Positions 1-4,400 of a stretch of DNA of 5,070 nucleotides are shown one piece after another. The notes under the pieces were generated by a model that saw nothing but the letters and a program-made list of their open reading frames with translations, did no database searches and had not been told where the DNA came from. The first letter of the stretch is position 1. Every line of letters starts with the position of its first letter. The stretch comes from Betaproteobacteria bacterium (lineage in GTDB: Bacteria > Pseudomonadota > Gammaproteobacteria > Burkholderiales > Burkholderiaceae_C): positions 1 to 5,070 of the forward strand of contig CANFOR010000205.1 of NCBI GenBank assembly GCA_947448675.1, in the 5' to 3' direction. The translations under genes were made by a program, and so were the position numbers.

Positions 1-958
1 CATGGCGCACAAAGGCATAGCCGCCCAGCCCGAGCAGATCATTACCACCACCGGCAGCCAGCAAGCGCTCGACCTGATCGGCAAAACCATGATCAACCCC
101 GGCGACAAAGTCATCGTCGAGGGCCCCACCTTTTTGGCCACCATCCAGTGTTTTCGGCTCTACGGTGCCGACATCGTCAGCGCGCCCATCGACGCTGAGG
201 GCGTGCAGGTCGATGCGTTAGAGCAGCTCATCATCGAACACAAACCCAAGCTGGTCTACCTCATCCCCACCTTTGGCAACCCCAGCGGCGCCATGCTCAG
301 CCTGGCGCGGCGCAAGCGCGTGCTCGAATTGGCCGCGCAACACAAAGTGCTGGTGGTGGAAGACGACCCTTACGGCGAGCTGTATTTTGGCGCGCCGCCG
401 CCGCCCAGCATGATGGCGCTCAGCAGCCAAGTGCCCGGCAGCCGCGACTACCTGGCCTACTGCGGCAGCTTTAGCAAAGTGCTCAGCCCCGGCATCCGCG
501 TGGGTTGGCTGATTGGCCCGCCCGAGTTGCTGGCAAACGCCGTGATGTGCAAGCAGTTCAGCGACGCCCACACCAGCAACCTCAGCCAAGCCATTGCCGC
601 CCACTACCTGGGCCTGCAGCGCATAGACGCCGCCCTGGCCACCGTGCGCAGCACCTACGCCCAACGCGCCCACACCATGGCCGCCTGTCTGCAGCGCGAG
701 CTAGGCAACGCACTCAGCTTCAGCGAACCCCAAGGCGGCATGTTTTTCTGGACGCGCCTCACGGGGCAGGGCGGAGCCAGCCAAGACGCCAATGCATTCG
801 CCAAACGCGCTATCGAAAAGCTAGTGGCCTTCGTACCCGGCACGCCCTTCTACGCCACCAAGCCCGACGGCGCTACTTTACGCTTGAGTTTTGCGACGGC
901 GGATGTGGCAAAGATTGAAGAGGGTGTGGCGAGGTTGGGGCAGGCGCTTAGGGCCTGA
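1..958 (+). CDS. PLP-dependent aminotransferase, class I/II (2-aminoadipate/aromatic aminotransferase-like), 5' end missing
   Basis: Fold-type I PLP enzyme that moves an amino group between an amino acid and a 2-oxo acid in the cytoplasm. The reading frame is already open at the edge (first whole codon at base 2). The 318 visible residues lack roughly 80 N-terminal residues of a family usually near 400, so the Met at base 2 is probably internal. Visible motifs, counted from that Met: cofactor-phosphate loop TTTGSQQALDL (15-25); TFGNPSG (90-96), the NP(T/S)G motif; EDDPYGELYF (120-129), whose D122 and Y124 contact the PLP ring; SFSKVLSPGIRVGW (156-169), with Schiff-base lysine K159 (bases 476-478) and phosphate-binding R166; and TLRLSF near the end, with R294 as the likely substrate-carboxylate arginine. 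All catalytic residues in view are intact. The sequence resembles the LysN/ARO8-like group, which also supplies the C-terminal domain of MocR/GntR regulators; an N-terminal HTH domain off the left edge cannot be excluded. Substrate is not predictable. Confidence 0.93.
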   Translation, partial: MAHKGIAAQPEQIITTTGSQQALDLIGKTMINPGDKVIVEGPTFLATIQCFRLYGADIVSAPIDAEGVQVDALEQLIIEHKPKLVYLIPTFGNPSGAMLSLARRKRVLELAAQHKVLVVEDDPYGELYFGAPPPPSMMALSSQVPGSRDYLAYCGSFSKVLSPGIRVGWLIGPPELLANAVMCKQFSDAHTSNLSQAIAAHYLGLQRIDAALATVRSTYAQRAHTMAACLQRELGNALSFSEPQGGMFFWTRLTGQGGASQDANAFAKRAIEKLVAFVPGTPFYATKPDGATLRLSFATADVAKIEEGVARLGQALRA

Positions 959-967
959 TGTTATTTC

Positions 968-985
968 TGAACGCAATAGTGTTCA
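968..985 (+). terminator. Small hairpin just after the first aminotransferase
   Basis: Ten bases after the TGA stop, TGAACGC and GTGTTCA can pair into a 7-bp stem (one G-T wobble) with an AATA tetraloop. No T-tract follows, so it is not a classical intrinsic terminator. Position after the stop suggests a transcript 3' end or RNA-stabilising hairpin; this is inference from the fold alone. Confidence 0.3.
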
Positions 986-1047
986 CCACTTACAAACCAA
1001 TTCAGACCCTGTTGGCGAGGTAAAGTTGCCTGAAACGCCCGCCAATA

Positions 1048-1086
1048 CTGCGTAAGCAGCTATCAAATAAATAGCTACCTACGCAG
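1048..1086. repeat. Intergenic inverted repeat, 7-base loop (copy 1 of a GCTAT-N7-ATAGC family)
   Basis: Imperfect palindrome with outer arms CTGCGTA (1048-1054) and TACGCAG (1080-1086), a 3-base partly mismatched step, inner arms AGCTAT (1058-1063) and ATAGCT (1071-1076), and the 7-base loop CAAATAA. The centre is AT-rich in a GC-rich setting. Two more hairpins of the same design lie inside coding sequence at 1567-1589 and 4066-4082. I recall very similar short AT-cored repeats as abundant in Comamonadaceae genomes, but this cannot be checked here. It lies just past the stop of the putative minus-strand gene remnant, so it may work as a transcript-end structure. Confidence 0.6.
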
Positions 1087-1099
1087 CGCTTTGGCCTAT

Positions 1100-1320
1100 T
1101 CAGAGGGTTGTTTCCGGCACTTGGGCAAACAATGGCGACGCGCTCAGCTGCAACGCCAGGTCGTAGTCGGCGCTGCTGTCTGAGCGCATGAGAACACTTC
1201 CACAATCCATTGCGGCTCGCGCTTGACCAGCGGGCTGGCCAGGTATTGCGCGTGTCCCAGGGCGGACTCCTTTGGCGGGCGTGCTGTGGCGTAGGCGCTT
1301 ATTATGCGGGTCTTCCAAAG
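1100..1320 (-). pseudogene. Possible decayed 3' end of an unidentified minus-strand gene
   Basis: Read on the minus strand, about 1300 down to 1190 gives a protein-like stretch with GC-rich third positions, including SALGHAQYLASPLVKREPQW then IVEVF. That frame soon degenerates and stops at 1144-1146. A second minus-strand frame takes over at about 1189, reading MRSDSSADYDLALQLSASPL then FAQVPETTL, and stops with TGA at 1100-1102. Coding-like codon choice passes from one frame to the other near 1190, as expected for a frameshifted gene tail. No start or upstream domain is visible, because the 5' side runs into the leader of the oxidoreductase gene. I do not recognise the family. Alternatives are chance open frames in GC-rich DNA or a genuine 29-residue ORF at 1189-1100. 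Confidence 0.3.
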
Positions 1321-1322
1321 GA
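1317..1322 (+). promoter_or_regulatory. Ribosome binding site deciding the oxidoreductase start
   Basis: AAAGGA ends 7 bases before the ATG at 1330. This is the only good Shine-Dalgarno match near the 5' end of this frame. It selects 1330 over in-frame upstream starts such as the ATG at 1210, whose extra 40 residues look non-coding. Confidence 0.7.
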
Positions 1323-1329
1323 CTCTTCC

Positions 1330-2460
1330 ATGACAACATTTACCGGTCTGCAACTGCGCTCCTTGGTTCACGCCAGCGGCACGCTCGAAGTTTCGCTGCA
1401 CAGCGTAGACACCCCCGCCCCCGCGGCCGACGAAGTGGTGGTGCGCGTACAGGCTTCGCCGCTCAACCCCTCAGACATTGGCCTGCTGTTTGGCGCGGCC
1501 GACGTGTCTACCGCCAGCAGCAGCGGCAGCGGCGCGGCCACCGTGCTGCGCATGCAAATCCCCCCGGCTGCTATGAAAAGTATGGCAGCGCGCGCAGGCC
1601 AGGCCTTGCCCGTGGGCAATGAGGGCGCGGGCGTGGTGGTGGCTGCAGGCAACGCGCCCGCCGCCCAAGCCTTGCTGGGCAAAACCGTGGCCCTGCTGGC
1701 GGGCGGTATGTATGCGCAATACCGCTGCGTCAAGGCCGAGTCTTGCCTGCTGCTGCCCGCGGGCGCTACGGCAGCGCAGGGCGCTTCGTGTTATGTGAAC
1801 CCGCTCACGGCCTTGGGCTTTGTCGAGACCCTGCGCCACGAAGGGCACATGGCCTTGGTGCACACCGCAGCGGCCTCCAACCTGGGCCAGATGCTGCTCA
1901 AAATTTGCCAGCAAGACGGCATCGCCTTGGTAAACATTGTGCGCAAGCCCGCACAAGCGGCTCTGCTGCTCAGCCTGGGCGCGCAGTATGTGTGCGACGC
2001 GTCGCTGCCGAGCTTTACGCAAGACCTCACTGCGGCCCTGGTGGCCACCGGCGCTACCTTGGCCTTTGACGCCACCGGCGGCGGCACCCTGGGTGGGCAC
2101 ATTTTGGCCTGCATGGAAACGGCGCTGAACAGCACCGCCAAAGAGTACAGCCGCTACGGCAGCACCACCCACAAACAGGTGTATTTGTACGGCGGGCTTG
2201 ACACCCGGCCGACCGAATTCAACCGCAGCTTTGGCATGGCCTGGGGCATGGGCGGCTGGCTGGTGTTCCCGTATTTGCAAAAACTCGGTGCTGCAAAATT
2301 GGTAGCACTCAAAGCACGCGTGGCGGCCGAGTTGACCACAACCTTTGCCAGCCACTACGCCAAAGAGGTGTCGCTTGCCGAGGCCCTGGGTACCGAGGCC
2401 GTGGCCGTTTATGGCCAACGCAGCACTGGCACCAAGTACCTCATCAACCCGGCTTTGTAG
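1330..2460 (+). CDS. MDR-superfamily oxidoreductase (quinone reductase/alcohol dehydrogenase-like, zinc ligands absent)
   Basis: Predicted cytosolic NAD(P)H-dependent oxidoreductase of 376 residues, complete, in the medium-chain dehydrogenase/reductase superfamily. The N-terminal GroES-like domain shows the family motif PLNPSD (44-49) and GNEGAGVVVAAG (96-107). In zinc alcohol dehydrogenases these places hold Cys and the His of GHE; here they are N46 and N97, so a catalytic zinc site is unlikely and a quinone- or enone-reductase type chemistry is more probable. The Rossmann part begins at about residue 175 (ALVHTAAASNLGQMLLKI), where AAASNLG replaces the usual GxGxxG-like turn. R205 and K206 after the second strand suggest NADPH preference. 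The C-terminal stretch SFGMAWGMGGWLVFPYLQKL (about 300-320) is nearly membrane-like but typical of a subgroup loop as I recall it. Databases often call such proteins zinc-binding dehydrogenase, a superfamily label. Residues 80-87 (AAMKSMAA) are encoded by an inverted repeat. The gene is probably monocistronic; substrate unknown. Confidence 0.88.
   Translation: MTTFTGLQLRSLVHASGTLEVSLHSVDTPAPAADEVVVRVQASPLNPSDIGLLFGAADVSTASSSGSGAATVLRMQIPPAAMKSMAARAGQALPVGNEGAGVVVAAGNAPAAQALLGKTVALLAGGMYAQYRCVKAESCLLLPAGATAAQGASCYVNPLTALGFVETLRHEGHMALVHTAAASNLGQMLLKICQQDGIALVNIVRKPAQAALLLSLGAQYVCDASLPSFTQDLTAALVATGATLAFDATGGGTLGGHILACMETALNSTAKEYSRYGSTTHKQVYLYGGLDTRPTEFNRSFGMAWGMGGWLVFPYLQKLGAAKLVALKARVAAELTTTFASHYAKEVSLAEALGTEAVAVYGQRSTGTKYLINPAL
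1567..1589. repeat. In-frame inverted repeat within the oxidoreductase gene (copy 2)
   Basis: GCTGCTAT (1567-1574) pairs with ATGGCAGC (1582-1589) as an 8-bp stem with one T-G wobble and a 7-base loop GAAAAGT. The geometry matches the intergenic copy at 1048-1086 and the copy at 4066-4082. It is translated as AAMKSMAA between the first barrel part and the GNEGAG motif, without breaking the frame. It could be an inserted repeat absorbed by the protein, or a chance match at a naturally Ala/Met-rich position. Confidence 0.45.
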
Positions 2461-2474
2461 GCGCGCCAATGTCC

Positions 2475-2496
2475 CGCTAAGCCAGCTGGCTTAGTG
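2475..2496. terminator. Palindrome between convergent genes, possible shared bidirectional terminator
   Basis: CTAAGCCAGCTGGCTTAG (2477-2494) is a perfect 18-bp palindrome. In plus-strand RNA it folds as a 7-bp stem with AGCT loop, extended to 9 bp by a G-U wobble and a C-G pair (2475-2496). It starts 14 bases after the oxidoreductase stop and contains the Hsp20 stop codon (TAA, complement of 2491-2493). No T-tract follows on either strand, so termination would be weak or not of the classical intrinsic type. Its placement between two convergent genes is the main argument for a 3'-end role; a protein-binding site is an alternative. Confidence 0.5.
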
Positions 2497-2886
2497 AATG
2501 GCCAAGGACTGCTGTTTGCTTTGCGCGACGGTCTTCACCAGGGTCAAGGTGAGCACACCGTGCTCCAGCTTGGCCTGGCTGTTGGCCACGTCGATCTCTT
2601 GGGGCAACTCGTAGGCGGCTTTGAAGCTGCGCGGCGCGTCGGGCAGGGTGGCCAGGCGCACCACGCTGCCTTCAATGCCAATGCTGAGCTGCTCTTTGGC
2701 AACACCGGGCAGGTCCAGGCTCAGGGTGTAGGCCTTGTCGTCTTGCGCTAAGCGGTAGGCTTGGCCTGCGCTGGCTGCGCCGAGCCAGCGCTCGAAGCTG
2801 CGCTCAAAATTGCGATCGAGGGCGCGCAAAGTGGGCGCAATTTCAGAGCCAAAAACCGAACGGCGCATCACAGGGGTGTACAACAT
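2491..2886 (-). CDS. Small heat-shock protein, Hsp20/alpha-crystallin family
   Basis: ATP-independent holdase chaperone of the cytoplasm that binds unfolding proteins as an oligomer until DnaK/ClpB refold them. The protein has 131 residues, slightly short for bacterial Hsp20 (about 140-160). Residues 1-42 form the variable N-terminal arm. The alpha-crystallin domain spans about 43-120: AYRLAQDDKAYTLSLDLPGV (43-62) covers the first strands and DLPG turn, and AKLEHGVLTLTLVK (105-118) holds the diagnostic A-x-L-x-x-GVL-x-L-x-L motif. The stretch between (VVRLATLPDAPRSFKAAYELP) has a compact beta6-loop region. The tail ends SLAIH, and LAI (128-130) fits the I/L-x-I/V motif that docks on neighbouring subunits. 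The start is backed by an AAGGAG site (complement of 2892-2897) 5 bases before the ATG. No CIRCE operator is seen and no properly spaced sigma-32 promoter could be assigned, so heat control is expected from the family but not shown. It is divergent from the binding-protein gene. Confidence 0.93.
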   Translation of the reverse strand: MLYTPVMRRSVFGSEIAPTLRALDRNFERSFERWLGAASAGQAYRLAQDDKAYTLSLDLPGVAKEQLSIGIEGSVVRLATLPDAPRSFKAAYELPQEIDVANSQAKLEHGVLTLTLVKTVAQSKQQSLAIH

Positions 2887-2946
2887 AAAAACTCCTTGGC
2901 AGTGGGTTGGGTGCGATGGGTTTCATCTACACTTCGCGGCTTTCTA

Positions 2947-2971
2947 CTGCAGAGCACCGCATGCCCTGCAG
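2947..2971. promoter_or_regulatory. Inverted repeat in the divergent hsp20/binding-protein region, possible operator
   Basis: CTGCAG (2947-2952) and CTGCAG (2966-2971) are the outer arms. Inside them GCA (2954-2956) pairs with TGC (2962-2964) across one A-C mismatch, leaving a 5-base loop. The element is 60 bases from the Hsp20 start and 38 from the binding-protein GTG, central in the 123-bp gap, where an operator or transcription-start structure serving either gene could sit. Its arms are themselves palindromic, so chance is a fair alternative. No regulator gene is nearby. Confidence 0.3.
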
Positions 2972-3010
2972 CTTTGGTTGGCAATGGGGTTTTCAAGGGA
3001 GCTTTGGTTG
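2971..3010. repeat. 10-bp direct repeat before the binding-protein start
   Basis: GCTTTGGTTG occurs exactly twice, at 2971-2980 and 3001-3010, with 30 bp between copy starts (about three helical turns). The second copy fills the gap between the Shine-Dalgarno site and the GTG start, so it could affect transcription factor binding or translation; it may equally be chance. Confidence 0.35.
2995..3001 (+). promoter_or_regulatory. Ribosome binding site deciding a GTG start
   Basis: AAGGGAG ends 8 bases before the GTG at 3010. The GTG start gives a protein that begins directly with a normal signal peptide. The nearby ATG at 3039 is out of frame, and the upstream in-frame ATG at 2761 would read across the antisense of hsp20. 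Confidence 0.75.
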
Positions 3011-4320
3011 TGAATATTTTTTCTTCAAGGGTCTTGAAATGGATCGCTGCATGCCTAGGTTTTTTTGTTTGCGTGCAGGCACAAGGGCAGGGCAGCAGCG
3101 CCGCAGCACCGATCCGCATGGCCTTGATCGAGGGCCTGAGCGGCGGCAATGCCAACGGTGGCGAGGCGGTGTTGCGCAACCTGGCTTGGGCCGTTGAGCG
3201 CGTTAACCAGCGCGGCGGCGTCAAGCTGGTGGGCGGCGCGCGGCCCTTGCAACTTGACCGCTACGACAGCAAGGGCCAGATTGAAGAGGCGCTCTCGGCT
3301 TTGCGTTCGGCCATTGACGACGGCGCGCAGTTCATCTTGCAAGGCAACTCGTCGGCGGTGGCGGCGGCTTTGATCGACGCCATCAACAAGCACAACGCGC
3401 GCGAGCCGCAGCGCCGGGTGATCTTTTTGAACTACGCCGCAGTTGACCCCGTGCTTACCAACGAGAAATGCAGCTACTGGCATTTTCGTTTTGATGCCGA
3501 CGCTAATATGCGCATGGCCGCCTTGATGAGCGTGCTCAAAGACGACCGCAGCGTGAACGGCGTCTACCTCATTGGCCAAGACTACAGCTTTGGCCAGGCC
3601 GTGCAGCGCGAGGCGCGCAAGCAACTGGCAGTGCAACGGCCCGACGTGGCCATTGTCGGCGACGAGCTTCACCCGCTGCTGCGCATCAAAGACTTCGCGC
3701 CCTATGCCGCCAAGATCAAGGCCAGCGGTGCCGATGCGGTGATTACCGGCAACTTCAGCAATGATTTGACGCTGCTAGTGAAGGCCGCGCACGAGGCCGG
3801 CTTTACCGGCAAGTTCTACACCTATTACGGAAACGCCCTGGGCGTACCCGCAGCCTTGGGCGCGGCCGGTGTGGGCCGCGTGCTGGCCGTAGCCGACTGG
3901 ATGCCCAATGTGCCCAACAGCCAGAGCGAGGCCTTGGTCCAGGCCTTTCGCAGCCGCTATCCGCAGCCCGCTGACGACTACATGCACCTGCGCATGCAGT
4001 TCATGGTGGAGCTGCTGGCGCAGTCTTTAGAGAAGGCCAGCGCGGCCTCGGTTGAAAAATCAAACGCTATAAATTTAGTAGCTGTCGCCGCACAACTGGA
4101 GCGCGTTAGCGGCACTTTTTATGCGCAAACCGGGGCCATGCGGGCGCTTGACCACCAGTTCCAGCAGCCCCTGGTAGTGGGCTTGATGGACCAGCAGGGC
4201 AGCCCTGGTGTGAAGTTCGACGCCGAAGGCTCGGGCTATGGCTTTCGCGTCATCAAAACCCTGCCTGCCGCGCAGGTGGAGCAGGACACTGCGTGCAAAA
4301 TGCAAAGGCCTGCCCTTTAA
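3010..4320 (+). CDS. Periplasmic substrate-binding protein of a branched-chain amino acid/amide-type ABC transporter (LivK-like)
   Basis: Type I periplasmic binding protein (Peripla_BP_6/LivK-like) of 436 residues that would capture an amino acid, amide or related small ligand for an ABC importer. The GTG start gives an N-terminal signal peptide: positive residues R7 and K10, hydrophobic core about 11-22, likely signal peptidase I cut after VQA (24). IAAC at 12-15 mimics a lipobox but sits too close to the N-terminus. Lobe 1 begins at PIRMALIEGLSGGNANGGEA (34-53) and includes YDSKGQIEEAL (85-95) and QGNSSAVAAALIDAINKHNA (111-130). Later blocks are VYLIGQDYSFGQAVQREAR (185-203), KIKASGADAVITGNFSNDLT (235-254) and the end GSGYGFRVIK. 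The mature protein has only two cysteines, C154 and C429, a possible disulfide. Residues 350-359 are encoded by an AT-rich inverted repeat. No permease or ATPase gene adjoins; an aminotransferase follows after 80 bp and may be cotranscribed. Ligand unknown. Confidence 0.92.
   Translation: MNIFSSRVLKWIAACLGFFVCVQAQGQGSSAAAPIRMALIEGLSGGNANGGEAVLRNLAWAVERVNQRGGVKLVGGARPLQLDRYDSKGQIEEALSALRSAIDDGAQFILQGNSSAVAAALIDAINKHNAREPQRRVIFLNYAAVDPVLTNEKCSYWHFRFDADANMRMAALMSVLKDDRSVNGVYLIGQDYSFGQAVQREARKQLAVQRPDVAIVGDELHPLLRIKDFAPYAAKIKASGADAVITGNFSNDLTLLVKAAHEAGFTGKFYTYYGNALGVPAALGAAGVGRVLAVADWMPNVPNSQSEALVQAFRSRYPQPADDYMHLRMQFMVELLAQSLEKASAASVEKSNAINLVAVAAQLERVSGTFYAQTGAMRALDHQFQQPLVVGLMDQQGSPGVKFDAEGSGYGFRVIKTLPAAQVEQDTACKMQRPAL
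4066..4082. repeat. AT-rich in-frame inverted repeat within the binding-protein gene (copy 3)
   Basis: GCTAT (4066-4070) pairs with GTAGC (4078-4082), one T-G wobble, around the 7-base loop AAATTTA. The surrounding stretch from about 4053 to 4083 is conspicuously AT-rich compared with the GC-rich gene and encodes EKSNAINLVA (349-358). Arm sequence and loop length match the copies at 1048-1086 and 1567-1589. The reading frame is preserved, and the segment lies in a late region that I expect to be surface-exposed in this family. Confidence 0.55.
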
Positions 4321-4339
4321 ACCCCGCGCCCAGTAAACT

Positions 4340-4356
4340 GCAGCCTTTGAAGCTGC
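4340..4356 (+). other. Short hairpin between binding protein and second aminotransferase
   Basis: GCAGC (4340-4344) and GCTGC (4352-4356) form a 5-bp stem around a 7-base loop, 19 bases after the binding-protein stop. No T-tract follows. TAAACT at 4334-4339 could be a -10 box for the next gene, but no convincing -35 is present. Whether the two genes share a transcript is therefore open. Confidence 0.25.
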
Positions 4357-4400
4357 TCCCCCTCAAACCCGCCGCGCCAACGGCCCACCAAGTTCTGCCC

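Larger units (their letters stand above)
959..1329. other. 371-bp intergenic region between aminotransferase and oxidoreductase
   Basis: It contains a small hairpin (968-985), the AT-cored inverted repeat (1048-1086), the possible minus-strand gene remnant (1100-1320) and the leader of the downstream gene. A TATTAT box at 1300-1305 could be a -10 element for the oxidoreductase, but no -35 hexamer lies at a suitable distance. TTGACC at 1223-1228 followed by TATTGC at 1244 has only a 15-base spacer. I therefore assign no promoter. No tRNA or other RNA gene was recognised. Confidence 0.6.

Noticed and set aside
1210..1329. In-frame upstream extension of the oxidoreductase to an ATG at 1210
   Set aside because: The added 40 residues are Cys/Trp/Gly-rich and unlike a domain, and no ribosome binding site was identified for that start, while AAAGGA precedes 1330.
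1471..2469. 332-codon open frame on the minus strand, opposite the oxidoreductase gene
   Set aside because: Its product is rich in Gly, Ala, His and Gln with no domain, as expected of an antisense shadow in GC-rich DNA. The plus-strand frame has clear MDR motifs.
2984..2997. CTTGAAA and CCCCAT on the minus strand upstream of hsp20, resembling sigma-32 -35 and -10 boxes
   Set aside because: Only one base separates them, whereas a sigma-32 promoter needs roughly 13-17. Both words are present but cannot form one promoter.
2761..3009. In-frame upstream extension of the binding protein to an ATG at 2761
   Set aside because: It would run antisense through the start of hsp20 and place about 83 residues before a normal signal peptide. 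The ribosome binding site at 2995-3001 supports GTG 3010.
3043..3054. IAAC resembling a lipoprotein lipobox in the binding protein
   Set aside because: The cysteine would be residue 15 with almost no hydrophobic core before it; the core runs on past it to a good signal peptidase I site after residue 24.
3055..3672. 205-codon minus-strand open frame opposite the binding-protein gene
   Set aside because: Antisense shadow with His/Ala/Val-rich composition and no motif; the plus strand encodes recognisable family blocks.
4347..4400. Alternative TTG start for the second aminotransferase
   Set aside because: The 18 extra residues are Pro/Ala-rich, with no ribosome binding site, and family-like sequence begins at the ATG at 4401.
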